Shown here: positions 1 through 8,896 of the stretch, in pieces | Layout: the number at the start of each line of letters is the position of its first letter | How positions within the stretch are numbered: the stretch's first letter is position 1 | Assembly: GCA_012729115.1 (NCBI GenBank) | Contig: JAAYDR010000098.1 | Location: 1-64,000 of the forward strand | DNA from: Clostridiales bacterium | Lineage (GTDB): Bacteria > Bacillota > Clostridia > Christensenellales > Aristaeellaceae | DNA: 64,000 nucleotides | Direction of reading: 5' to 3' | Made by a program: the position numbers and the translations under genes | The notes under the pieces: model-generated | Told to the model about the DNA's origin: nothing | Databases searched by the model: none | The model's input: the letters and a program-made list of their open reading frames with translations, nothing else

Positions 1-33
1 ATTCGCTAGAATCTGTAATTCACTGGCATCCAT
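1..33 (-). CDS. N-terminal fragment of a divergent gene, possibly a regulator
   Basis: Only the first 11 codons lie in the window (MDASELQILAN), read leftward from an ATG at 33-31. A good ribosome binding site (GGAAAGGA) precedes the ATG, and a full sigma-A-type promoter lies further upstream at 92-120, so this is very probably a real gene start. Its promoter is bracketed by inverted repeats, and a related palindrome sits at the opposite transporter promoter. From this I infer a transcriptional regulator of the adjacent sugar transporter. The protein family cannot be recognised from 11 residues. Confidence 0.6.
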   Translation of the reverse strand, partial: MDASELQILAN

Positions 34-77
34 ATAAGCTTTCCTTTCCAAATCCTACCATAGAAGAGCATCTTCAC

Positions 78-135
78 AATTTAGCAAAAATAATATAGCA
101 CCAAAGCTAAACAATGTCAACTATTTTGCTAAATT
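78..135 (-). promoter_or_regulatory. Leftward promoter flanked by a 12-bp inverted operator repeat
   Basis: On the minus strand TTGACA (115-120) and TATATT (92-97) are separated by 17 bp, a near-consensus sigma-A promoter for the gene starting at 33. AATTTAGCAAAA (78-89) and its exact reverse complement TTTTGCTAAATT (124-135) flank the promoter on both sides. This is a typical layout for autorepression by a dimeric regulator. That a regulator binds here is inference. Confidence 0.7.
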
Positions 136-361
136 TCATGTTGTAAAATAAGCAAACAACCCAACGAACGAGCATTTTGTTTTCGGTTCTCATTCTCAAC
201 ACATTTCACTCACAATCTCTCATCAAATCTTTACAAGAAATCGTTTACTTCTTCATGCCGAGCATTTTGAGCCCCCTGCAAAAATGACTGTACCGTCCTT
301 TCTGACCTGCTTCCGCTTGTTCTTATTCTGATCGGTCCTCGGCATATATATTTAATAAATT

Positions 362-405
362 ATTTTGCAAAATTCACTTGACATAATTGACCACATGTGT
401 ATACT
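362..405 (+). promoter_or_regulatory. Transporter operon promoter with upstream palindrome
   Basis: TTGACA (378-383) and TATACT (400-405) are separated by 16 bp. Immediately upstream lies the perfect 12-bp palindrome ATTTTGCAAAAT (362-373), which shares the TTTTGC core with the inverted repeat at 78-135. The promoter drives the binding-protein gene starting at 494. Between 136 and 361 I see AT-rich spacer DNA and no gene. Confidence 0.75.
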
Positions 406-493
406 TTTTAGCTGTATGGTGCATGTGCGTTTTTCTGTCTGCAGGCAGGGACAACCGGATTACTGAAAACACGAATTCATAAGGAGGGTCATT

Positions 494-1720
494 ATGTCGA
501 TCAAAAAGGTGTTGGCTTGTGTTCTTGTGTTGACGCTTTGCGCATCCATCTCCGCCGGTTTTGCGGAAACCGCCCCGGTACAACTTACCTATTGGGCCCA
601 TAGCGGCGTAAAAACGTCTATCGAGCCCATGACCGAAGCCTACCTCGCAGAGCATCCAGAAGTAAAGATCACCGTTTCGTACTATGCCACTGATGACATC
701 AAACCGGCGCTAAAGGTAGCCGCTTCCTCCGATACGCTGCCTGACATGTGGTTCAACTGGGGTGGAAGCCTTGGTGGATATTATGTCACCAACGGCTGCA
801 CCTACGACCTCACCCAGTATGCAGCCGATCACGACTGGCGCTCCTTCTTCAACGGCGGCGCGCTGGACCTGTGCACGCTGAACGGCCAACTGGCGGGCAT
901 TCCCACCAGCATGGCTATGTTGTCCATGTACTATAAGAAAGACGTTTTTGATAAGTTCGGTGTGGCTGTGCCCACTACCTTCGAAGAACTGGAAGCTGCC
1001 TGCGTGAAGTTAAAGGAAAACGGCGTTGTGCCCTTCGCGACCGCCGGCATGTACGGCTGGCATCTGATGCGTATCATTGAACAGCTGATTGAATACTACG
1101 CCGGCCCTGAACTACACGATCAGTTGCAGAACATGACCACCAGTTGGGATTGCGACGCCGTGATTAAAGCCTTCGCCAAGTATCAGGAGTGGGTTCACAA
1201 GGGATATTTCCCCGAGGGCTTCATCACCAGCAGCCCCGACGATACCTTGATGATGCTCGCTACCGGCCAAGCCGCCATGGACCCCGAGGGGCAATGGTTT
1301 GACAACACCGCCACCAACGACGGACTCGATATCAACGAGTTTGAGTGGTTCCCCTTCCCCAACGGTACCGGCCGAATCTCTGCCTTTGGTGAAATGGTGC
1401 AACTGAATAAAAAGCTGACCCCCGAGCAAGTGGATGCCGCCGTGCAGTACATCACCTACATCTTCGCCAATGATACCGCCAACCAACTGGCGCTGCCTTC
1501 GGCAGACTTCTCCTATCCCGACACGCAGCCTCACGCCAAAAAGGTGTTTGAGTATGCCAAGACCGCCGGTTCTTTCACCATCACGGATCAAGCCTTCCCC
1601 ACTGAAGTCGCCGACGTGTTGTTCAGCCAACAGGATGCCTTGGCTATGGATTCCACGACTCCCGAGCAGGCCGCCGCTGCGATTCAGGCTGCGGTTGAAA
1701 AGTATCTCGCTACCAAGTAA
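494..1720 (+). CDS. Sugar ABC transporter extracellular substrate-binding protein (family 1)
   Basis: The 408-residue product is a solute-binding protein of the UgpB/MalE type that captures a sugar or oligosaccharide outside the cell and delivers it to the two downstream permeases. The start has a textbook ribosome binding site (AAGGAGG at 481-487). A signal peptide spans about residues 1-25, ending AGFA before ETAPV, followed by the family's usual YWAHSG opening strand. There is no convincing lipobox: the only Cys in the hydrophobic stretch sits in LTLC, a poor fit. The protein may therefore be released or held by the transporter rather than lipid-anchored, which is unusual for a Gram-positive binding protein. 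The substrate is unknown; the hydrolase at 3531 suggests a plant or host glycan oligosaccharide. Confidence 0.92.
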   Translation: MSIKKVLACVLVLTLCASISAGFAETAPVQLTYWAHSGVKTSIEPMTEAYLAEHPEVKITVSYYATDDIKPALKVAASSDTLPDMWFNWGGSLGGYYVTNGCTYDLTQYAADHDWRSFFNGGALDLCTLNGQLAGIPTSMAMLSMYYKKDVFDKFGVAVPTTFEELEAACVKLKENGVVPFATAGMYGWHLMRIIEQLIEYYAGPELHDQLQNMTTSWDCDAVIKAFAKYQEWVHKGYFPEGFITSSPDDTLMMLATGQAAMDPEGQWFDNTATNDGLDINEFEWFPFPNGTGRISAFGEMVQLNKKLTPEQVDAAVQYITYIFANDTANQLALPSADFSYPDTQPHAKKVFEYAKTAGSFTITDQAFPTEVADVLFSQQDALAMDSTTPEQAAAAIQAAVEKYLATK

Positions 1721-1735
1721 TATATAAAGAGACAG

Positions 1736-1768
1736 GTGGCCCTCGTCTTGCAATGAGGCGAGGGCCAC
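1736..1768 (+). promoter_or_regulatory. Intercistronic stem-loop between binding protein and permease genes
   Basis: GTGGCCCTCG (1736-1745) pairs perfectly with CGAGGGCCAC (1759-1768) around a 13-nt loop. There is no clear uridine run after it, so it is more likely an mRNA-stabilising or partial-termination element that keeps binding-protein mRNA more abundant than permease mRNA, as in mal-type operons. That role is inference. Confidence 0.65.
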
Positions 1769-1798
1769 GCTATTCTGTTCTGATCGTATGGGGGAAAT

Positions 1799-2674
1799 AT
1801 GGTGAACAAACGTACCGAGTCTGCCGCCATCCTGTTTATGCTGCCGGCTACTGTGATCTATCTTTCCGTTATTGTTTTTCCTGTATTCTATTCCCTGTAT
1901 CTTAGCCTTTTTTCCGGAAGCGGCATCAACAACTGGACCTTCAGCGGGCTGCAAAACTATACTGCACTTTTTAAGGACAGCATCTTTCTGTTATCGTTTA
2001 AGAATTCCGTGGTTTGGATGGTTCTGTCGCTAATCTTCACAACCAGCCTTTCGCTTTTTCTGGCCGTCATTTTAAACCGTAGCTTTCCAGGCCGCACGTT
2101 TTTCCGCGGACTGTTTTATTTGCCCGCTGTGGTAGCGCTAATTGCCGTTGCCATCACCTGGCGATGGATTTACCATCCCATGTTCGGCTTTATTAATCAA
2201 CTGCTTTCCGCCATCGGCATTAAAACGGGGCAAGCGTGGCTTTCTCAATCTCAATCTGCACTGCTGGCGTGCTTTTTCGCCGCGCAATGGCAGGCAATTG
2301 GTCAGCCGATGATTCTTTTCCTTGCCGGATTGCAAACCATTCCCAAAGAGATTATAGAAGCGGCGGTAATTGACGGGGCAGGCAGCTTCCGTCGCTTTAT
2401 CAACATCACCATTCCACTGTTACGCAACACATTCGTCGTAGTCATTTCAACGCTGATGATGGGTGCACTCAAGGTGTTTGATATCATTATCGGCCTTACT
2501 GATGGCGGTCCAAACAACGCATCGCAGGTGTTAGCTTCTTATATGTATTCGCAGACATTCGAGTATAATCACTGGGGGTACGGCGCAGCCATCGCCTGCT
2601 TCATGGTTTTGCTGATGGCCTTTATCGTTATCCCCTACGTAATTTTCACCGCCAAGAATCAGGAGGATCGTTAG
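1799..2674 (+). CDS. Sugar ABC transporter permease, MalF/UgpA type
   Basis: This 291-residue inner-membrane protein has about six hydrophobic segments, the first at residues 10-35. It carries the cytoplasmic EAA loop that contacts the ATPase near residue 182 (EAAVIDGAGS followed by FINITIPLL). It forms a heterodimeric channel with the next gene product. It starts 78 bp after the binding-protein gene, behind the stem-loop at 1736-1768, with GGGGGAAAT just upstream as ribosome binding site. No ABC ATPase gene is in the cluster, so a shared MsmX-like ATPase encoded elsewhere is presumably used (established for many Firmicutes sugar transporters, inferred here). Confidence 0.93.
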   Translation: MVNKRTESAAILFMLPATVIYLSVIVFPVFYSLYLSLFSGSGINNWTFSGLQNYTALFKDSIFLLSFKNSVVWMVLSLIFTTSLSLFLAVILNRSFPGRTFFRGLFYLPAVVALIAVAITWRWIYHPMFGFINQLLSAIGIKTGQAWLSQSQSALLACFFAAQWQAIGQPMILFLAGLQTIPKEIIEAAVIDGAGSFRRFINITIPLLRNTFVVVISTLMMGALKVFDIIIGLTDGGPNNASQVLASYMYSQTFEYNHWGYGAAIACFMVLLMAFIVIPYVIFTAKNQEDR

Positions 2675-2675
2675 G

Positions 2676-3512
2676 ATGAAGAAAAAGTTATCCCGACCGG
2701 CCACCTGTTTGATGTACGGAGTTATGCTGCTCCTTTCCCTGATTTGGATTGCGCCGCTGTTCTCATTAATTGCGACCGCTATAAAAAGCAAAAAAGACTT
2801 CTTCAGCGGTCTTGGACTGTTTCAATTCCCCAGCAGCATTGCCTGGAGCAACTTTCAGGCGGCTTTTACAACGGGGCATTTGCTTCGCTACATGAGGAAC
2901 GACCTGATTATTTGCTGTCTGAAAGTGCCGCTGGGCATTCTACTGGAGGCGATGGCTGCATTTGCGTTAACACGCCTGCGCGTTCGTCATCGCACGGGAC
3001 TGTTCATCTTTTTTCTGGTTGGTATGATGCTTCCGATGCAGGTAGCGCTGGTACCCATTAGTGTTGTTTTCAACAAGCTGAGTCTGTTCAACACCTATTT
3101 CGGTCTGTTTTACGTCTATGTGGGATTCGGCCTGTCGTTTGGCATCCTGGTGTTTCGCGGTTTTTTCCTGAGCATCCCGAAAGAAATGGATGAGGCGGCG
3201 TACATCGACGGTTGCAACAAACTTCAACTGTTCACGCGCGTGATTTTGCCGCTTGCAAAGCCTGCCACCGCCACGCTGCTGATCAGCGACTTTTTGGCTA
3301 CCTGGAATGAGTTTCTGTTGGCGAACATTATCATTACGAAAGATGAGATGAAAACAGTGCCGACAGGCATTCTGACGTTTGTGGGGCAGCACGGCACCGA
3401 TTACGGCGGCCTGTGCGCAGGCGTGCTGATCAGCATCATTCCAGTAATGATTGTGTACTTTATCTTCCAAAAGTACTTTGTCGCCGGCATGGCGGGCGCC
3501 ATCAAGCAATAA
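2676..3512 (+). CDS. Sugar ABC transporter permease, MalG/UgpE type
   Basis: The second permease subunit has 278 residues and about six membrane segments. Its EAA loop near residue 172 reads EAAYIDGCNKLQ followed by RVILPLAKP. The gene starts one base after the upstream stop, with its ribosome binding site (AGGAGG) inside the end of the previous gene, so the two permeases are translationally coupled. The hydrolase gene follows after 18 bp, consistent with one transport-and-hydrolysis operon. Confidence 0.93.
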   Translation: MKKKLSRPATCLMYGVMLLLSLIWIAPLFSLIATAIKSKKDFFSGLGLFQFPSSIAWSNFQAAFTTGHLLRYMRNDLIICCLKVPLGILLEAMAAFALTRLRVRHRTGLFIFFLVGMMLPMQVALVPISVVFNKLSLFNTYFGLFYVYVGFGLSFGILVFRGFFLSIPKEMDEAAYIDGCNKLQLFTRVILPLAKPATATLLISDFLATWNEFLLANIIITKDEMKTVPTGILTFVGQHGTDYGGLCAGVLISIIPVMIVYFIFQKYFVAGMAGAIKQ

Positions 3513-3530
3513 GTGGGTGGAGGAGTCGTT

Positions 3531-5033
3531 ATGGTACCGTATTATCCCCGGGAAGTGGATTGTTGGGGCGTCTTTGAATATTCGTGCAACGGACCAACGG
3601 AGAATAACCCCTTTATTGAGCAATGGCTGAAAGCAGAGTTTTCATGCGGACGAGAAACGATCTGCGCAGACGGCTTTTACGACGGCGATGGCCTCTATCG
3701 CATTCGGTTTATGCCCTCTAGCGAAGGTGTGTATCAATTCCACATCACGGCGAGTTTCCCGCTGGAAAACATGGATGGCACGTTCACCGTAGGAGCTCCC
3801 AAGGCCGGGCAGCATGGACCGGTACGCGTCGCGGATACCTGGCGCCTTGTGTATGAGGATGGATCACCCTATCTTTGTTTGGGGACGACGTGCTATGTAT
3901 GGGCTTTACAGTCCGATGAACTGGTCACGGAAACGCTGAAAACACTCTCGCAGAACGCGTTTACGAAAATACGTTTTTGCATTTTTCCAAAACACTATGC
4001 CTATAATCTGCACGAGCCGTACAGCTACCCGTTTGTCGGAACGCCGATGGATTCCTCTGTTCTGACGGATCAGAACTTTGATGCGTATAACGAACATTCT
4101 GCCGGGAACAACTGGGATTTCACACGCTTCAACCCCGCACATTTTCAGAGGCTTGAACGTTGCATTGAGGCACTTGGCAAACTGGGAATCGAAGCAGACT
4201 TGATCCTATTCCATCCTTATGACCGATGGGGCTTTTCCTGTATGCCACAGGAGGCGGATCTGCGCTACCTGCGCTATGTGATCGCCCGCTTCTCCGCTTA
4301 TCACAATGTATGGTGGTCGCTTGCCAACGAGTATGACCTGATGAAGCATAAAACGCTCGCGGACTGGGAAAAAATCGCACAAGTCCTCTGTGAGAACGAC
4401 CCCTACAGTCATCTGCGGTCAATCCACAACTGCTTCCATTTCTATGATTACAGCCGCCCCTGGGTCACGCACTGCAGCATTCAGCGCAACGATCTGTACA
4501 AAAGTGCCGAGTTGACAAATCAGTGGGCCGTACATTACCGCAAGCCGGTCGTGCTGGACGAAATTGCTTACGAGGGTAACATACAGTATGGCTGGGGCAA
4601 CCTTACGGGTGAGGAAATGACGCGGCGTTTTTGGGAAGGTGCTCTGCGCGGCGGATACCCTGGGCATGGCGAAACCTTCCTCCACCCATCTGGGATTCTG
4701 TGGTGGTCGCACGGTGGAACGCTGCATGGCGAAAGCCCGGAACGGATTCGTTTTCTTGCCGAGATTCTGCGGGAAGTGCCAGAGGGGTTGCAGCCCAATC
4801 CCGAAGCCTCTTGGGACGAAGTGGCCGCAGTTTCCCCGGCGGGTACGCAGTATCTTTATTATTACAGCTTCATGCGACCCGGATTCCGCGATTTCCACAT
4901 GAAAGGCCGGTATGCCGTTACTGTTTATGATACATGGAACAGGACGAAGGAAGACATCGGCATGTATTCCGATTCCTTCCGCATCCAGCTTCCAGGCAAG
5001 CCCTATATAGCCATCCGTCTCCAAAAGCAATAG
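3531..5033 (+). CDS. Glycoside hydrolase with DUF5060, DUF4038 (apiosidase-like) and DUF5605-type regions
   Basis: The 500-residue protein begins with a beta-sandwich resembling DUF5060 (about 1-100), followed by a clan GH-A-like TIM barrel (about 110-410) and a small C-terminal beta domain. Candidate catalytic acids are the Glu in WWSLANEYD (acid/base) and the Glu in VVLDEIAYEG (nucleophile). There is no signal peptide, so it probably acts in the cytoplasm on the oligosaccharide imported by the transporter encoded just upstream. I chose the ATG at 3531 because GGTGGAGGAG lies directly before it; an in-frame GTG at 3513 lacks such a site. The exact substrate cannot be told from sequence. The strong terminator at 5205 ends the operon. 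Confidence 0.85.
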   Translation: MVPYYPREVDCWGVFEYSCNGPTENNPFIEQWLKAEFSCGRETICADGFYDGDGLYRIRFMPSSEGVYQFHITASFPLENMDGTFTVGAPKAGQHGPVRVADTWRLVYEDGSPYLCLGTTCYVWALQSDELVTETLKTLSQNAFTKIRFCIFPKHYAYNLHEPYSYPFVGTPMDSSVLTDQNFDAYNEHSAGNNWDFTRFNPAHFQRLERCIEALGKLGIEADLILFHPYDRWGFSCMPQEADLRYLRYVIARFSAYHNVWWSLANEYDLMKHKTLADWEKIAQVLCENDPYSHLRSIHNCFHFYDYSRPWVTHCSIQRNDLYKSAELTNQWAVHYRKPVVLDEIAYEGNIQYGWGNLTGEEMTRRFWEGALRGGYPGHGETFLHPSGILWWSHGGTLHGESPERIRFLAEILREVPEGLQPNPEASWDEVAAVSPAGTQYLYYYSFMRPGFRDFHMKGRYAVTVYDTWNRTKEDIGMYSDSFRIQLPGKPYIAIRLQKQ

Positions 5034-5204
5034 CACAGGCCATTGAGGATAAACCAATAGACTCCCATCTCATCACATAAGGTTCCGCCATGTGTTCTTT
5101 ATGCTGACGGAACGACATTTTAGCTTTCCTTACGAGGGAACACTCGACAGTGATTGTGCCTTATCCCAGCTTGTATGTGTCAACTCCTGCTTCATGACGC
5201 ATAT

Positions 5205-5242
5205 AAGGACGTCAATCTCCAAACGAGATCGATGTCCTTTTT
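5205..5242 (+). terminator. Rho-independent terminator of the transporter operon
   Basis: AAGGAC (5205-5210) pairs with GTCCTT (5234-5239). The inner stem extends through GTCAATCTC and GAGATCGAT with one mismatch and one G-T wobble, giving about 15 pairs around the loop CAAAC. Five T residues follow (5238-5242). Confidence 0.8.
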
Positions 5243-5679
5243 ATATAGGTGGTAAGCATTGATATGTATGGGGTTCAGCGATTTGAAGAGGTTGCACAAC
5301 AGCTTTTGTGCCCGTCTTCAAGTCCTGGGAGAATACAGATATATCCTCGGGGGGAAAGCAACTTCTATTCCATGACTGATGTAGATGGGGAGAATGAATC
5401 GCAGCCTACCCATGGTTATAACTTGGGCAATTTGAATGATGAGAGGAGAAAACACATGTGAGATGTGATATGCCATTGGAATGTAGAAGGAGATGCTGGC
5501 ATGTTGGAGAATTGATTACAATGAGTTTGTTCCATTTTTCCTGACTTTCGTCTTGGCATAATAATCAGGCGCTGGATCTCACTGCTGTTTATTTGTACAT
5601 TAATCGAAAGCATACCGATTGGATCTCTCGATTTCATCACTCTTTCTGCCTGAATGGGGCGAAAGGAATGGTTATCACG
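5243..5679. other. Stretch without a convincing gene
   Basis: Between the terminator and the CHAP-protein gene I see no supported coding region. An open frame of 70 codons at 5249-5461 begins GTG and has no recognisable domain or good ribosome binding site, so I do not call it. The region may hold the promoter of the next gene, but no strong -35/-10 pair stands out. Confidence 0.4.
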
Positions 5680-6399
5680 ATGGGAAAAAGGATAGGTATT
5701 ATCGTCTGTGTTCTGCTGTTGTGTCTTGGGCAATCCGCCCAGGCAGGTGACAAACGGATGAGCAAATACAGTGCCTGGGAAGTATATGGCCAGGATGAGC
5801 AGCTTGAGATCAAGGAGACACCGGATGTAATCCAGCGCATGCTGGATACAGCGTATGACGAGTATACGAGAGTGGGCGGGAAACGCCTCAAGCGCGCCAA
5901 CACGTACACGCGCTGGTACGGCGTCGGAGGAGTTGCCTGGTGCAGCATATTCATCGCATGGTGCTCGGCGAAGCAGGATATTACATTGTACCTCCTTAAG
6001 GATATCTCCCCAAAACCTGATGAGGAGATCTTCAATTTCAAGGTGCGATTTATACCGCCGCTGTTCAATGCGTTTGAGAGTGTCGGGCGTATCAGCGCGG
6101 TGCCCCGTCCGGGATATACGGTCATATACGCCACCAGAGCGGGCTTGTGGGAAATGCATGTGGGGATCGTGTACAGTGCCCAACTGCAGGCGGACGGGCG
6201 TTACCTGATCGAGACCATCGAGGGGAACCAGGGAAACACCATCCGTCATTACCTCTTCCTGTATGATCCGCATGCGCCTTTCCAGCAGGGCAACATGAGC
6301 TTTTTGGAAAGCTTACCGGAGGGCGCGGACGAACAGCTGATCATCACACCCCGCAACACCTCCTGGTGCGTAAAGGGCTTCGGTGCGACATGGAAATAA
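5680..6399 (+). CDS. Secreted CHAP-domain protein, putative peptidoglycan amidase/endopeptidase
   Basis: The product has about 239 residues with an N-terminal signal peptide (MGKRIGIIVCVLLL, cleavage near AQAGD). A CHAP-like cysteine hydrolase domain follows. The likely nucleophile is the first Cys of WCSIFIAWCS, the catalytic His is in MHVGIVY, and the polar partner is in ETIEGNQGN. CHAP enzymes cut cell-wall peptides or the amide bond to muramic acid; the substrate here is not known. The start is uncertain: ATG 5680 has AAAGGA 12 bp upstream, ATG 5668 is also in frame, and the longest frame begins at 5593. The gene stands alone between the transporter operon and the regulator. Confidence 0.75.
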   Translation: MGKRIGIIVCVLLLCLGQSAQAGDKRMSKYSAWEVYGQDEQLEIKETPDVIQRMLDTAYDEYTRVGGKRLKRANTYTRWYGVGGVAWCSIFIAWCSAKQDITLYLLKDISPKPDEEIFNFKVRFIPPLFNAFESVGRISAVPRPGYTVIYATRAGLWEMHVGIVYSAQLQADGRYLIETIEGNQGNTIRHYLFLYDPHAPFQQGNMSFLESLPEGADEQLIITPRNTSWCVKGFGATWK

Positions 6400-6594
6400 A
6401 TAAGGTTCACTATTTAAGTTGATGCCTGCATCAAGGGTAACCAGCATATCCCTAACAGCACATAACTTGTCTACTATGGGCGCAATCAAGCCGAAATGTC
6501 AAATTTGGAGCATAAGGTACAAAATCGCGCCCTTTTTTTTGTGTTGTCATAATGGTATATATAAGTCAAGTAAGACGCGGCGAGTGTCGCGCCA

Positions 6595-8886
6595 ATGACC
6601 TGGGCCTTGTCATACCTGCTTGTACTGTTGATGCCTCTGCTGCTGGGGAGTATCGTATACGTAAAGTCGGTATATACCATAAACGAAGAGATAACCAATG
6701 TTAACAACATGGCGTTAGGCCAGATAAAATCAGTGCTTGATGCCAACTTTGCGGAGTTGAACAGGATCGTTGGCAGCATATCGCTCAACCAAGACGTGCG
6801 CACTCTGATGTCGCTGGAAAAACCGCTTGCGCCCAAGAACATGATCACCGTGGTCAACGTACAGCGGGATTTGGCCAGATACCTGATGACGGATGCGATG
6901 ATCGACGAAATCTATGTATACGTCAACAACAATGATTACATCATCACCAGCTCCTACAAGTACAACAGCGACATGATCCCCAGCATCTGCGAGGGTCTGT
7001 GGGGCATGACGTACGATGAATTCTTCACGCTGTCACACACAAAGCAACTGAAGGAGCTCCGCCTTCCATACAACAGCGCCAAGGTGGCTGGCCAATCTGC
7101 AAGTGTGCTGTATATCAGCTCGCTCTTCCTGAACAACTACAACATGCCCACAGGCACACTGATCATCAAGTTGAACACGGAAAGGTTTATGCAGCTGTTG
7201 CACAATATGGAGCTCACTAATCATGGCGAAGTACTGCTGGTAAACGCACGGGACGAGTACTACAGGACCGATGCGCCAAAGGCGCTGTCGCTGCTGCTGC
7301 GCTACGAGGCCATACGGGCGATGGACAGCACGTTTCATGAGCAGATCGACGGCGAAAGTACCACGGTTGCCCATGTATCCTCCAAAAATGTTGGTCTGGA
7401 GTATATCTCTCTGGTATCCACCGAAGTGTTTCTGCAAAAGGTGCTTGCAATACGCAATACCATGCACACCTACCTTGCGGGCAGCCTGTTGATTGGCGTG
7501 GTAGTCTCCTATTTTCTGGCAAGACGCAATTACTCCCCACTGCAGAAGTTGAAACGCATGATTGGAAACAAGCTCAACGGTGCAGGCACAAGTACGGTTT
7601 TAGGAGACGAATACGCGTTTTTGGAGAACTCGCTGCGTACACTGCTGGACGAGGAGGGACGCGCCAAGGACGTGCTTGAAAAGCAGGCGGACACGCAGCG
7701 CAACAACTCTCTGGTTCGCCTACTTAAGGGCACAACAGAGAAAGAGGAGTGTCTTCTGACATCGCTCCGTTCCAATAAAATCGCCTTTGGCGGAGAGCTG
7801 TTTCTAGTGGCGGCCGCACAAATTGAAAAAATCAATGAGGATATATTTAAGAACTACAAGGATAACGAGGATACCTACAGCCTGATTTGCTCCATTGTAA
7901 AGAGCACGGGCGAGGAACTTTTGGGCGAACGTTATGACGTGCACGTGGCAGAGGTAGACGGAATGATGGCATTTATCGCCAACACAAGCGACGAATTCGC
8001 GGTGGAGTTCCGAAACGATTGCGTCAAGATTTTCGAAAAAGTAGTCACCTACATACGCGAATCCTTCGGGATAACACTTGCCGTTTGCCTGAGCAATGTG
8101 AAGAATGGTCTGCAGGGGTTAGCGGATGCCTATTCCGAAACGCTGCTTGCACATGAATATCGGTCATTCATAGGCGACAAAGCGTTGCTCTTGTGCTTTG
8201 ATGACATCAACAAGCCGCAGTCAGACTCTCGCTGCGATGTGCTGAGGCTATCCAAACAAAGGATGCTCGCCAACTGCATTGAGGCAAAGGATTACGACGG
8301 CGCACGCAGAATTGTGGACGAGCTCATGACAGACAGCTGTCAGAACGTTTTGTCCATACAGCTGATCAAGATGCGTATAATTGGACTTGTGAACATCGCG
8401 CTCAGCGCGGTCGGGGACGCGTTCAACCAAAGCAGCGTCAACTTTGAGGTGGATGACGCCTCGGTAAACAGACTGCTAAAGGCGAAATCCGTGGAGGAAC
8501 TTCGGGAACAGGTTCATACTATCTTTGACACCCTGGTCGAACGGTTCGAAGACCCCGAGAGAAGACTGGCTCCCGACTGCATTGTGGCAGCAGACGAGTA
8601 TGTACGCACCCATTACTATGAACCCGACCTCAGCGTGGCGGGAATTGCGGGTAAACTTGGGATCAGTGTTTCCTATCTCTCACGCACCTATAAGCGCTGC
8701 CGCGGTGTAGGTTTGCTGGATTGCATCCATATGATGCGGGTGGAGCGGGCCAAAGAGCTGTTGCACGGATCGAATATCGGGGACGTAGCCGAGCAGGTGG
8801 GCTATTATGACAGCAAAGCGCTCATCCGCGTGTTCCGACGCTATGAAGGCACAACTCCCGCCAAGATGCGGGATGCAGAACAGTAA
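6595..8886 (+). CDS. Membrane-anchored AraC-family transcriptional regulator with extracellular sensor region
   Basis: The 763-residue protein has a membrane segment at its extreme N-terminus (LLVLLMPLLLGSIVY), an extracellular Cache-like sensor region (about 30-290), and a second membrane segment near 295-310. A cytoplasmic linker follows, ending in an AraC double helix-turn-helix (about 665-763). The DNA-binding part is recognisable by LSVAGIAGKLGISVSYLSRTYK and the closing YYDSKALIRVFRRYEGTTP. Such regulators usually control sugar ABC transporters, so the transporter at 494-3512 is a plausible target. No ribosome binding site precedes ATG 6595, and the basic N-terminal residues normally found before the first membrane helix are missing. 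An in-frame stop at 6571 limits extension, so the start or the 5' end may be wrong or damaged. Confidence 0.85.
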   Translation: MTWALSYLLVLLMPLLLGSIVYVKSVYTINEEITNVNNMALGQIKSVLDANFAELNRIVGSISLNQDVRTLMSLEKPLAPKNMITVVNVQRDLARYLMTDAMIDEIYVYVNNNDYIITSSYKYNSDMIPSICEGLWGMTYDEFFTLSHTKQLKELRLPYNSAKVAGQSASVLYISSLFLNNYNMPTGTLIIKLNTERFMQLLHNMELTNHGEVLLVNARDEYYRTDAPKALSLLLRYEAIRAMDSTFHEQIDGESTTVAHVSSKNVGLEYISLVSTEVFLQKVLAIRNTMHTYLAGSLLIGVVVSYFLARRNYSPLQKLKRMIGNKLNGAGTSTVLGDEYAFLENSLRTLLDEEGRAKDVLEKQADTQRNNSLVRLLKGTTEKEECLLTSLRSNKIAFGGELFLVAAAQIEKINEDIFKNYKDNEDTYSLICSIVKSTGEELLGERYDVHVAEVDGMMAFIANTSDEFAVEFRNDCVKIFEKVVTYIRESFGITLAVCLSNVKNGLQGLADAYSETLLAHEYRSFIGDKALLLCFDDINKPQSDSRCDVLRLSKQRMLANCIEAKDYDGARRIVDELMTDSCQNVLSIQLIKMRIIGLVNIALSAVGDAFNQSSVNFEVDDASVNRLLKAKSVEELREQVHTIFDTLVERFEDPERRLAPDCIVAADEYVRTHYYEPDLSVAGIAGKLGISVSYLSRTYKRCRGVGLLDCIHMMRVERAKELLHGSNIGDVAEQVGYYDSKALIRVFRRYEGTTPAKMRDAEQ

Positions 8887-8896
8887 GCAGGGATAT

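Noticed and set aside
5041-5130. Inverted pair GTTCCG/CGGAAC after the glycoside hydrolase gene
   Set aside because: The 6-bp arms are separated by 20 nt without T-run; the terminator at 5205 is far stronger.
5249-5461. 70-codon open frame after the transporter terminator
   Set aside because: It has no domain, no good ribosome site and lies in otherwise featureless DNA.
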